Source of the DNA: Umbelopsis ramanniana AG
Taxonomy: Eukaryota; Mucoromycota; Umbelopsidomycetes; Umbelopsidales; Umbelopsidaceae
NCBI RefSeq assembly: GCF_025399195.1
Contig: NW_026252104.1
Location: forward strand, 281,469-345,468
Direction: 5' to 3'
Length of the DNA: 64,000 nt
Positions within the stretch are counted from its first letter, which is position 1. Every line of letters starts with the position of its first letter. Positions 33,282 to 46,589 of this stretch are shown here, piece by piece. Under the pieces are notes generated by a model that did not search any database, was not told where the DNA came from, and worked only from the letters and a program-made list of their open reading frames with translations. A program made the position numbers and the translations under genes.

Positions 33282-35008
33282 GATCAACAGCTACCTCTTG
33301 TCGAAAAAAATAGGATGTGATTTTCGATTGAAAGATGAGTTAAAAATACTCTTTCAAAAGGTAGAAAAGAGAAAATGAAAAAGATAAAAAGATTTTTTGC
33401 AGCGAAGAACACTGATTGCATGCAAGAAGTACCCTGTATTTATAACAATTATGCGAAAGCGAACTATCTTACTGTAAAAAGTTTCGGTAGAATTGTTCGA
33501 CCTTGAAACGTTTTGCCAGATCCAATGCGCTCGGTTAAATGCATTACTTAAAATAGTAATTGTCCATGGCCAGCTATCGATGATAGTTTAGCCGCCCATG
33601 TCAAAAACGGGAAAAACTCCTGGATTGAAAACTCTAGCATGATGTCAATTTTCTTTCGTTTTTCGACATCGTTTTCTTCAGAAGCCCCCATGATGTGCTG
33701 TAAGACGTAGTTGATCATCAGTTAGACGCAAATACGTAATGATTTCGAGGAACGGGCTCATAGCTTGAAACCAACTTGTTTCATCTTCCGATCATCGTAG
33801 TTGATAGAAAAGTTGCCAGTTACTAAGCTCCTTCATAAACCGATGTACATGCCCGGAGTTACTTTCTACTGATTGCGCGTTCTGTTTGGTTGTGCATTAC
33901 GCCTCATGGCTAATAGTGCACTCCCCTCTGTACCTTAACGTATGGCTCCAACGTTTCATAGCCGCAGCTATCGTACCATTTGTTTTTCTTTGTAACTCCT
34001 TTAAACCTGCCTATACACAATTGCATATTGCGGAGATCATTAAATGAAAGGACTTGAAATTTCTTGCTCAGTTGCTTCTGGTTAGTAAATAAGCGATCGG
34101 CCCGGACGGACCGACCTTGCCACCGCCATTTAAGGGCTCGACTTTTTTTGCTTGGCTTCTTGCCCTGTGTAGTCGGCGTCACTCATCCATATACTCATAA
34201 TTGACCGTATCCTATATGCCTTTCCAATTGTTGGCCTAAGTTCATTTTCTTTTGACATATTGGAGGACGCTGAATTGATTCGCGCGGAAATACCAAAAAA
34301 AATCGTATAACTTTATATGGAGATGCCATTCTTCATGTATACACAATCTGAAATAGAGTACAGCACGTTTGACTGATGCATTTGTAATCAGAGCCAGCTT
34401 TTTTGATTTTTTTTTAATTGAGAAAAATGGTCCGTACTGTCGGGCCGTTTGCTTTAAAATAGACGAGGGGATAAATTCACTTGCATAGAGCGGCAAAATT
34501 GGCGTATTATTATGCAGCAATACCTCAATCACCACATGTTCAGTATTTACCACGAGTAACGCAAAATCAGAACACCCGCATATACAAGGTTTATCCTGCA
34601 TGCAATGGCAGGTGGAAAAGCTTCTGATGGGCAAAGCTATCTTCAAAGTAGGATAACATTTCAACTCCGAAAACAACGATTCTGTGTTGGTCAGCAATTT
34701 CCAAGGCTGATCTTCTATCTCAAGAACAAAGGAGTCCCAAATATGGTGGCGAATGGGCCACTATCAGGTTTGTCATAGGCATTTCAAATCATTGAAAACG
34801 TTGTACAATTATAAACTTGTTGTATTCGTGTTACATTGATATGAAGGGTGTTATAGCCCTGATGATACAAGAAGAGAAGATGGTACAAGTAGAGACGATA
34901 GTGATTGTATGTGTGAAATGTTAACGATCTAATTGAAAAAAAAAAGGGGAGAATGCAAGGAGTTGAAAACAGAATTAGCCTATTTTCTTCTGTTTCTAGA
35001 ATAAACGC
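33282..35008. other. Spacer between the two ABC genes
   Basis: 1.73 kb containing the promoter of copy A and the 3' end of copy B. Two minus-strand open frames lie here, 34242-34697 (151 codons, Cys-rich CHCMQDKPCICGC) and 33910-34182 (90 codons, basic, no ATG at its start). They look more protein-like than chance, but I recognise no family and cannot confirm expression. Confidence 0.4.
34242..34697 (-). CDS. Hypothetical open frame between ABC genes
   Basis: 151 codons, with MLTNTESLFSELK at the start, a cysteine cluster CHCMQDKPCICGC near residue 30 and a basic aromatic C-terminus ending QYVKRK. No membrane segment or known domain was seen. It may be a remnant of a mobile element or a lineage-specific gene; neither is shown by the sequence. 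Its codon use and AT content resemble the spacer more than the neighbouring ABC genes, which lowers confidence. Confidence 0.25.
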   Translation of the reverse strand: MLTNTESLFSELKCYPTLKIALPIRSFSTCHCMQDKPCICGCSDFALLVVNTEHVVIEVLLHNNTPILPLYASEFIPSSILKQTARQYGPFFSIKKKSKKLALITNASVKRAVLYFRLCIHEEWHLHIKLYDFFWYFRANQFSVLQYVKRK

Positions 35009-38000
35009 TTAACGGCGACCCTTGCGGTTCCAGAAAACAAGCGCTAGGAACATCATGATGTTGAAGATCCAAAAGGCGGTAATGATACCAAAATTACGCC
35101 ATTTGTGAATAGCTGACCATCCGAGTGTGTTGAAGTAGTCATTACCAACCGTGTAAGGACAGTAGCCGCAGAGCGAAGTAGCACTGGGATTGTCAATGTA
35201 GCCAGGTGCATAGGACAAGAATGCCTGGGCATATTGGCCACAGGTTTGACCAGGCGGTGAATTGAAAACGAGCAGATCTCGCTGGGTACAATGGACTTGC
35301 AAACCGTCCAGCTCGTTGACCGTTAATCCTTCAATGTAGTAGTGGAAAGGGTCTATATATAGCAGCAACGGAGGTCAGGTATATGCATGGCGCGATCCCC
35401 TCACGGAAGCCTTTCTGCCGGATAGAAAAAGGAACTTACCTAGCCAGTATACCCACGAACTCCAGAATTTCGGCATGGCAGAGGGGCTTTGGACAAGACC
35501 AGCAAAAAGAATGAGGAAGGTCACTAGAACCGGGTTAACCACAGCTGCCACTGTTGGACTTTCAGAAACAGCAGCGATCAAAAAACCAAATGAAACGGCC
35601 CAGAAGACGAATACTACCAATAAGATGTAGAAGTAACCACAGGCTTCAGGTGTATTCTTCAAACCAGCTGTCCAATAGAATCCACTCATGAACAATGCAG
35701 CCAGGACAATAATGTATGGTAATTCTACCAAGATACTGGATAGAGCAAAAGGTGCCCAGCCATAGTACTTGGAAGCGTATTCTCTACGGAACCATTGTCG
35801 TTCAGTCATAAATTTACTGCAAAGACATAACGTTGGGTTAGCATATACAAGGGGAGGAAATGTAATGGTCTGCGTATCACACATGTGTACTTACGGTTGA
35901 GCCAGGATGATAAGGGTGTTTGCCATGATAAAAGTACCAAACAGAGCAAAAAGTCTGTTCTGAAGGTCAATGGCTGACGAGGTCAGCTTCCAGAAAGTAA
36001 AACCAGTCATGAGAGAAGTGAACATGACATTGATCAAACGTCCCAAGTTGTAATCTGGAGATCTCCAATATGCAATGGACATACGCTTGAAAACCAATTG
36101 AAATTGTACCAACAAGGGTTGTGCGTACGTAGTAGCATGTCGTTGATGATCGGGATTGGAATTTTGGTGGATTTGGTCCAATTCCTCAGTAAGAGCTTGG
36201 GCTTGAGGGGAACCTGACCAAACATCAGCCCAATTTTGGGTGACTTTACCAGCAGTTCCGGCTCCTACTACTTCAAGAATGTATTCAGCTGGATTTGCCT
36301 GGGGTGAGCATTTTGGTCCACCATTGCTTTCGAAATATTCAATCATGGTGCGGGCGTCCTTGCCGATTTCACCATAATATGCTGTACGACCTCCACGGAC
36401 CAACAATAGAAGATGATCGAAGTGTTCAAAGAGAGTAGCGGAAGGTTGATGAATAGTACAAAGGACAGGCCAGCCGGAATCTGCCAACTTTCGAATAAAT
36501 CGAATGATGTTGAAGGAAGACTGAGCGTCTAATCCTGAAGTAGGTTCATCCAAGAAGAGTAGTTTTGGTTTGCCGACCAACTCGACAGCAATGGTAAGAC
36601 GCTTTCGTTCTTCGACAGAGATACCAAAGCCGCCTTCAACATCACCGACTTGAGCATCGCCAATGCTTTCCATTTCTAATAGTTCAAGAATCTGTTCAAC
36701 GTAGGCATCCTTTTCCGCCTTGGGGACATCGGCAGGTTGACGTAGGTAAGCTGAAAATTGAAGCGCCTCTCGTACAGTGGAAGCAGGTTGATGCACATCC
36801 ATTTGTTCACAGTAACCAGTAACACGTTCAAAATCACGACCAAGAGCTTCGCCATTCATGTATTGTAAGCCTACAACTTTACCAATGGTTTTACGCTTGG
36901 CAAGTACATCCAAAAGGGTGGTTTTTCCAGCACCCGAAGATCCCATGAGAGCAGTAAGATGACCAGGCTTAACGATACCAGCAATGTCATTCAGCAATTG
37001 CAGCTCACCGCCTTTGACGGGAACGGTATAGTTGATGTGTTGCCATGAGAAGGTGGTTCCTTCAGCAACAGCTTCCATTTCTTCCTCGACTTGGCGAGTG
37101 GACTTTGCCGTCAAAGTTTGGGTGCGATTAATGTCATCGCTAGGAGGTTTGAGACATGGAGCCTTACCCTTGGCGTAGACTTTGGTAAGTGACTTGCCCT
37201 TGGTGCTATTGATCGCAGATAAGTAACATTAGATAAACCATTACAATCCAATATAACAAGAGAAGCAATTTTGCATTCACTTACACATTTCCCCACTCCA
37301 TAACTGAAGCAGTGGCAATAGTAAAGAGCAAGAAAAATCCAACGAGAGCTATGAAATCTGGTGCCCACAGCTGCCATGTGCCATAGGAAAAGACCTTCCA
37401 GAGATAGCTATCGCCAGTGACATAGCTGGCTCCAGGATCTCCACCTTGAATGATGCATGCTTTGTATGCTTGATCGTTATAAGCTGTTCACAAATTTTGG
37501 TACGGAGTAAGTTAGTTTAGTCAGATTATCGTATGGCCCATTTCTTAGAGTCATACTAAAACTTACTTGGACCATTTGGGATGGAATTTGAACCTTCACA
37601 AGAATACTGTTGACCTTTCATTTCATTAGAAATAAGTGCCTTAAACCCATAGGTAATTGGATCAATCCAGTAAAGCCAGGACAACCATGGGTGCATACTA
37701 TAGTACTGAATCTGATAACCGGTGTATGTAAAGATAGTAATCAATGCCATACCAGAAAGTTGAGTAGCCACAAAGAAATTGGGAGAAACCGCACCGCAGA
37801 AACGGAAAAATCCATTCATAGTCATATTGATAAAGAAGAGAATGACTGTGAAGGTGAAAAATTTTCCAGCATTCAATTCCAAACCCATCATGAAGTAAGC
37901 AGCAATTTGGAATGCAATAACTTGAACTATAGCAAGCGGAACATCCAGTACGACTTGAGCAAGATAGAATGCAGATGGACGGTATAGTGCATATTGCTTA

Positions 38001-39875
38001 TGCTTTTCAAGAACCGGTCGACCCATCATGTACGTTACCAAGGCAGATTGAGAGATTAATGCGTTGAATAAGGCACAGAAAAACAGTGCACCTCCACGAG
38101 AGAAAGCGCCAGTGGCAGTAAGTGGCATCAAGTAGAAGCATGAAGCCATGATGAGACCTTGGAAAATCATAGTACCGTAACGTGTAATCAAAGCACCCTT
38201 GTCCCCCATAATCAATTGGTATTGACGAATGGTCAGGGCCTTGACTTGTTGCATATAATTTGCGGTGTATGGTGAACGGAAGGGGGAATGCTTTTGATGT
38301 TCAGCTTTCATTGCGTCCCGGAACTGAACACTAGGCTTGGTCCTTGCGATTTCTTCTTCATATTCAGCTAGTTCCTTGAGCATCCTTGAATACATTTCAG
38401 ATGACCGATATCGCTCCTCAAATGCAGCGGCTTCTAAGGGTACCTTTTCTTCAAAACCAGGTTTCATCTCTCGTTCCAGAGGGTTGCACAATCCAGTCAA
38501 AAAGTCAGGCGTCGACTTTCGAGGCGGACAGAAAAAACCCATATCTTCAAAGTATGCTTTGGCCGTAGTGATTGGACCAAAGTAGATGACATGGCCCTCA
38601 TCAAGAACCAAAAGTTTGTCAAAGAGATTGAAAATACTATCAGATGCTTGATAAAGGGTGGAAACGGTGGTGTTATGAAAGATGTTCGTAATAATTCTTA
38701 AGGAGCGAACATAGTCAAGAGCAGAGGAAGCATCCAATCCTCGAGTAGAACAATCCCAGCAGTTGATGGTAGAACGAGTGGTCATTTGCTCAGCGATGGA
38801 AAGACGTTTGCGTTCGCCACCAGATAGACCTCGAACAAATGCATTACCAACCATGGTATCCATCTGCTTTGTCAAACCAAGCATGTTTCCCAGCAAATAC
38901 AATGTTTTGTTGATAAATTCACTTCTCGTTTGCTCTGGCAATAGTTTCCCAGGAGTTTTGTTACGCAAGGCAAATTCCAATGTTTGTCTGGTGGTCAAAG
39001 TGGGATAGTTCATATCTTCCTCCCCGTTATAGCAAACTTCGCCACGATAATGTTTGGCGAACTCTTTAGCTTCCATATCGCCGTAGAAGACATCACCTGT
39101 GATTTCAGTGAAGGATGCTCGCATACCAGAAAGAACCCGAAGTAAAGATGTGCATCCGGCACCTGGACGGCCCAAGACTAGTAACATTTCACCATCCTTG
39201 ACGAACCCTGTCAGATCATTCAAGATCGTACGATCGGTTCCACTGGAGCGGCCCCATTTCCAGAACTTTAAGACCTTCTCGATGCCTGAGAAAACGGTTT
39301 CAATGGACCTGGCGTCGGCGCCTTGTCCCTATTTCAGTAAGTATAAAAAAAAAGAGTATGTCTCAGTCATGCGATCTTTCGAGAGAAATGCGGAGCCAGC
39401 GCAGTTTAATAATTCAAAGATTGGTTTAAGATTGCCCATACCTTCACTGTCAAGTTCTTCCAGATTAAGCCAAGCCTTTTTTCTTGGAGGCCTGCAGTAC
39501 CTCTTTCCTTTGACACACCATGTAAAAATTCAGTCAAATCAAATGTATCGGGTGAACCTTCTTCGATTTTGCCATCGTTCGTCATTTTACGACTGATATT
39601 TGTCAGTTCTCGCTTAAGTTCTTCAAACTGACTGATGGCGTCTGTAAGCAATTGGTAAGCTATTGATTCTCCGAACTATATCAGTCATAGCTGATTAAGT
39701 GGATCAACGTACCATCGACATCGACTGCGTTAGCGTTCGATTCACCAAAGCCGCCTTGCGACTTGCCCAGGGAATCTGCATCGACCGCTGTGTTGGTTTC
39801 GCTATGATATTCCTCTATTTCATTTGGATAGGATACGTCCAAATGACTTCCCTTTTCGTCGATATTTTGAGCCAT
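35009..39875 (-). CDS. PDR-type ABC transporter, copy B
   Basis: Second full-size PDR/ABCG pump, 1451 residues, in tandem with copy A and clearly paralogous over its whole length. Exons: 39875-39713, 39641-39442, 39328-37567, 37483-37285, 37205-35895, 35816-35440, 35352-35009. NBD1 has GRPGAGCTSLLR (Cys in Walker A) and RGLSGGERKRLS; NBD2 has GSSGAGKTTLLDVLAKRKT and SVEERKRLTIAVEL. Both transmembrane halves are present, as is the last extracellular loop (GQTCGQY, LCGYCPY), ending VFWNRKGRR. Compared with copy A it has six introns instead of three and a different N-terminus (MAQNIDEKGSHLDVSY). Spacing of about 1.7 kb gives each copy its own promoter. Substrate range is unknown. Confidence 0.94.
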
Positions 39876-41230
39876 TCCTGCTGCTGATAGTAGAGGAAGT
39901 CAAACACAACGTTTAAAGAAAATAAGTGAAAGACAATACTGAATCGGCACAGGAATATCAACGACGAGCGCAATATTTATACTTACTGTTCAGCGGTCTC
40001 GGACCTTTGGCGGCGATCAAGGCTTCATTGGCTCGGCTTAACTAACCGAAGACTTACGCGAATAATGCGCTCGATAGTAGTCCAGATAAGGCTCGTTATA
40101 GTGGCATATCTGATGCTGAAGAGCTGATTATTAATGGCCGCTTAATATTACGCCGCTGAAAGGCATCCTTTACTGCGGCAGAAAGGACTATCTTACGTTA
40201 CTTAGGTCGTTATCTTCACAGACACCTGAACAAAGTCTTTAAACGTGAAACATGTTTCAGACATGGCAGTATCCTCGCCAAAAAAAAAAAAAAAGACCAC
40301 TCAAAAATTTTTAAACCTCAATATGAAAGGGGAGCTAGATTGGGACATAATCATTGTTGCCCTTGCCCTTTGAAGTTCTACCCGGAGAATTAATGCCGTT
40401 CCCGTCGTTCACCATCAAAGGTGAATCTTCCGCTTCCTAGCATGTTCACTCAATATATGTAGTAACTGGACATTGTTCGCTATGCCCCATATGTTGGCGC
40501 TTGACTGATCCTCACGGCAATTACTAAACCTGGAACTAAAGTCACATAAAGTCACACAGGGAGCTTCGCCAACTCTGCCTCCTTATGATATCGATGGACA
40601 AGTGACTTTACCCATCTATTTGTCGAGGCTCTTCCAATCTTTTTTTTTTTTCATCTCACTGAGGCGCTAGTTGAAAGCTTCGGGTAAATTTCGTTTGCAT
40701 ATTGTTCAGACTACTTCATCGGCTAATAATTTATCTTCTTGAAAAAATCGCCATTTCTTAGTAAACAACAGATTCACTTTATTTGAAGCTAATTTTTATA
40801 TATATGACTGAATGTAAGTAAAAAAAAAAAATGCTAGCGGAAGTGCTATGCCAAAAAGCAACACTCATTACTGAGCTAAAGGGTCCCTGTCAAACAGAAA
40901 ATTTCATACAACCACCGCTGGCGCATTTTGATTTTTGATTGTGGTGCCTCACCATCGATACAGAACGCTTGAGGTCCATTTATTGAAAACACGTGCAGTA
41001 ATTTATCCCTCAAATTCATTCATTACCTTGAAAATTTAGATACCAACCAAGTCCACTGCTCTGGACAAAGACAATGATGATTACAATTAGAGAGCACCCA
41101 TTGTCCGAGATTTCAATTTATTTATTTTCACTATTCAAGACTGTATAAGAATAAGCGGTGCGTTTAGGTCTGGTCCTTCATAATATTTGCAGCGAACAAT
41201 CAAAATATTGTTTCCAACCTTTTCGTCTAG
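39876..41230. other. Divergent intergenic region, ABC copy B and DAHP synthase
   Basis: 1.35 kb holding both promoters. It is AT-rich near both genes and more GC-rich around 39990-40240, where short CG-containing and inverted motifs (GGCGGC, CCGCTGAA) recur. No coding frame is supported. Confidence 0.45.
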
Positions 41231-42636
<1,406 letters not shown>

Positions 42637-44069
42637 CTTTGATAGTACACACAAATCTCATTTTTCTCATATGCACTGAATATTTCCATATCTTTCTACT
42701 CAATTTTTTCTATATTTCATTTCCCAATTTCGTTTTGATTGCCGTACATTACAAAACCAAACCACTTGATTGTGTGTTGTCATAAATCCGTAGTTTTAGC
42801 CGTAGCCTTTTTACGACGTCTGAGAGAACTTGGCATTTTGTTGTACTTAGCAACGATAGAAAGTGGTTGCTCTAATGCAGTTCCGCCAATTAATCACAAG
42901 ATCAGTATTGGCTGTAATGTTGGATCGGGCATATTATCGTCTGTGCAGGCGTCATAGCATCATTGGTGAAGTGAGTCTTCTTTGTTTGAAGACACAGTTT
43001 GTATACCCGTTTCAGGTATGGTGCCTCGATATCACGAATATGGATCTAACCATTCCTTGATATAAACGTGATGTCCGCCTCACCTCTGTCATTATGTTTT
43101 GGGAACTAACTGAGTCATCTAAATATCGTCTTTCTGCTGGAAACAGATATTTTCAAAAAAGTCCATCAGAAAAGATTATGTACTGGTAACACGTATCGGG
43201 CGCACCCTCAAGTATCTACCGCTGTCTACCAATCAGCACTAGCTAATTGACCCATTACAGCTCCGAGGATGCCGGAATTGCATATATGAGTAAAGGCGAG
43301 AGCGGCCTTGATATTGGCAATAGCTTTTCATGCAGGGGCATCTATTGGACTGAGGAAAGAAATGTGAATTTGGGATACCTCTGTTAAAATTAGGTGTCCC
43401 CAACGGTTGTTGAACCAACCCTCAAACATGACATGGCCGTAAAATCCAGGAGGCCTCGATAAATGCAGGAGAGCAACAAAACACAGTCATAGTCTGCATT
43501 TTTAGCGGGAATTGGTGGATTTTGTGACTTAAGCTTGGACACCTTTGTCTCCAAGATGCGACCTTGCTGTGATCCGATGAGTTGACTATTGAATCAAAGT
43601 TGGTAGCATTGAATCTGCGATTGATTTTTTCGATGACCGTCCACCGGGAATCAAAAGCTTTGCCTCCTAAGCCATGCAATTCTAGAATTCTTCCGTGAGG
43701 ATTCCGAAGTTTTTAAGGAAGCCTGTCACTAACGTAGTGATTTCTTTCCTAGAATGTTCTACCTTTGATCTATCTTCTTGAGTCACAGTCAACTTCATGG
43801 AATAGTCGTTGATTGTGATAAAATTCAATAAAATATCATATCGTAAAGCTGCCATCAGCTTTATGAATGATGTAACCCATTCCAGGTGATGCTTCATTGA
43901 GTGTTATGTCAAGTGCCTCGAGTGGCTCAAAAATGGGAAAACGGCCAAGACTGGTCTTGATTGGCTGTGCATGGGAGCTGAAGGCGGGGCGGGAAATATT
44001 TTTTTGGCTTAAAATCTGCGCCCCACCCGTTGGAAAAGCTGCTTATCCCTGCTTTCCTTCTGCTTTTCA
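42637..44069. other. Gene-poor intergenic region with minor open frames
   Basis: 1.43 kb between DAHP synthase and the UPF0658 gene. Two adjacent minus-strand open frames (43682-43897 and 43422-43679) have coding-like composition but no recognised domain, and no splice model joins them; they may be coding remnants. Otherwise nothing is seen. Confidence 0.4.
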
Positions 44070-46200
44070 ATGGACGAACCGGTTAGCAATGCCCAGAACG
44101 AAGACTTTGAGCCAAAGGCTCCAGTCAAAAACCTGACTCCAAACTCCATGAGGTCCAACATGCCACACTTTTTTGAACGAATTGCGCAATTAGCGGTATG
44201 ATACCTGGGTTTATAAATTGGCAGTGGGTTCCTTCAACAGGTTTCACATTAATTATGTTATTTTTAATACAGTGGGCTCGCGTCATGGAAAGCCGAGAGA
44301 CACGAATTTATGTAGCTCTGAGCTTCATTACCGCCTTTGTATGCATCATTCTAGAAGGCATGGTATACAAAGCCCATTCGGATGAATCCACTAGTGTATA
44401 CAACTCTATACAACAGGTTGATGATGGCAGCGCTAAGAACGACTACGGCTATATCGACCTCAGTCTTATACGAGTACGCAACGAAAATATCTTTTTCATT
44501 ATTTACCAGATATTTCAAACTTATTATGGTATCGATTCGGTAATTGTCTTTTCATACTCCATAAAGGGAACATGTACTTATGGGAGAAGTCATGAATAGG
44601 TAATCCTAAAATATCAATTTTTATTCATATTCATCTCTATTTTAGGTCGTCCGTCAAAACTTAATTCAACTCCTTGCCCATACTGGATCTATCTTTTTCT
44701 GTGCCATCTTCGCGTTGGTACAGTTAGGTGAAACCCTCAAGTTCAAAGCTGAGGTGTGGTCAAGCGATAACACCTTTAATGTATCCACCGATAACGGAGG
44801 CTTTTATGAGGCTATTCGATATGAGATTGGTCTTGCCGCCACTATGGCAATTTTGACCTTGATCTTCGCATACCTTTGTAGAAAGTTGGCATTGCAGGTA
44901 ATTAATGTTTCAATGGGAATTACAGTTCTATCGGTATATGTATATGGCATCTAACCAATGGTTATTATCTCTTATCACGCCACAGTTTGGTTGGAATATA
45001 TATAAGGTAAAGATTACATCTTATATGGGCTTTAACAAGAGAGTGATAACATATTCAACGTGATTCTTTCCTTCACATAGCGTATTGGAGCTGACTTGGC
45101 AATCCAGAGTAAGTAGAGGCAACACACGCTCAATTGGAACAGGAGTGGAAAGTTAGCTGACCATCAACGTTGTTGCTTATTTTACAGAGCGTTACCGCAT
45201 ATACCAATTCTTCATTCTGAATCTCAAATTGGATGCATTCTTCCAGTTCGTTTTCTCAGTCTTCTGGCTGATAGTAATGGTACAGAGTGGATATCAAAAC
45301 GGAGCCGCCGCTTCTGTCGTCTGGTTTGCAATTCATATCATCTTGACATTGCTCCTACTTCCCACCTTTTTCTTTGCTCGATATGGAGTACGTATGAAGT
45401 GACTGGTCCCATGCGAAAATGTCTATGTCATGTTCTAACCTCTAGCATTATGTAGGCGCGAACTGAGCGACCCGTTATTATGTGGTTGTACTTAGTACTA
45501 CAAGTGTTGATTTTGGTAGACTTTTGCATCATCTTGCAGCAGAGCACATCGACTTGGGTGTTTTGGGTTCTCATTGGTAAGTATTGAGGGATGTATGTGA
45601 ACTGAAGTTTTTGTAACATCAATGAAAGGCACTAAACGCTGCTTGTTTCATTTTTCGTCTCACAGTATGCGTTTCCATCATTTTGTCGGTGGTAAGTACC
45701 ATGTTTATCTTCAAAGAAAGCCGTAAGCCAGTACACTAAAATTATTGCCATCCTTGCATATTTCTATCAGACTACCATCATTCTCACTATCCTACTCACC
45801 CGCAACTTTGGCCAAGGTTTAAAACCCCACAGTAAGCTAGCATGACCTTATATTACCTAGACTTGAATCAATCGGCCCCTAACTTTTGGAACTTGTAGTC
45901 CAAAGATTGTTTGATGAGAATTATCGCGACTTCTTTGATTCTTCCAGAAATCCCAACTTGAAAGAGCAGAACACTCAATCTTCTTGGGTGATCGATGACG
46001 TAGAAAGTACTCCTGCCAATTCTCCGCCTCCCACACGTAGTGCGACTAGAAATGGTTGGAAATGGGCTACCAGACGACCCAAGCAGAACTTGAGCAATGA
46101 TGTAATGCTTGAGAAGACCAACATCAATCGATCTGAGACCCCAACTCAGGTCGATGAAGAACAAGCAGTGTCTGGTAATCAGTCTTCGGTGCTACAGTAA
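44070..46200 (+). CDS. UPF0658 Golgi membrane protein family
   Basis: Multi-pass membrane protein of 467 residues, similar to the fungal UPF0658 family assigned to the Golgi in fission yeast; molecular function unknown. Ten exons: 44070-44195, 44273-44539, 44646-44897, 44986-45006, 45081-45108, 45188-45387, 45456-45576, 45666-45691, 45771-45831, 45899-46200. The hallmark lies across three short exons: FGWNIYK, RIGADLAIQ, KRYRIYQFFILNLKLDAFFQ. About seven to eight hydrophobic segments follow a polar N-terminus (MDEPVSNAQNEDFEPKAP). The last exon encodes a polar tail with SPPPTRSATRNGWKWA and ends SGNQSSVLQ. Exons of 21, 26 and 28 bases make it nearly invisible to plain open-frame searches. Confidence 0.85.
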
Positions 46201-46589
46201 TCGTATCTCTAGCATCCATTTACCAAATAGTAGCGTTACCCAATATCTCTTTACCTACCTTAGTAGCCGTAATTTAAAACCAAGCCTGTTGTAAGAGGCA
46301 TCTTATTCATATCATATTTTGACAACATAACCCCCACTTTTCTTTGTCATCTGTGTAAAATAACATTTATTATCATTACTTTTTTTTAATTACTTATAAA
46401 AGTCTCTCTGCCAATCTTGCTTATTCAAGACATAAGTGAAGTTTGTAGCAGCCAGCTGGAAATATGTTATCAAGCTACTGCACATTTTTCGAAAAATGGT
46501 ATATTGTACAAGGCATAACAATGTCTAGCTTATGGTAGCAATTATATGAGTTAGAGCTAAGTATGCTTCTATGACGAACCGCAAGTGAC
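46201..46589. other. Intergenic between convergent genes
   Basis: About 390 bases of AT-rich shared 3' region. Nothing further is supported. Confidence 0.5.
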
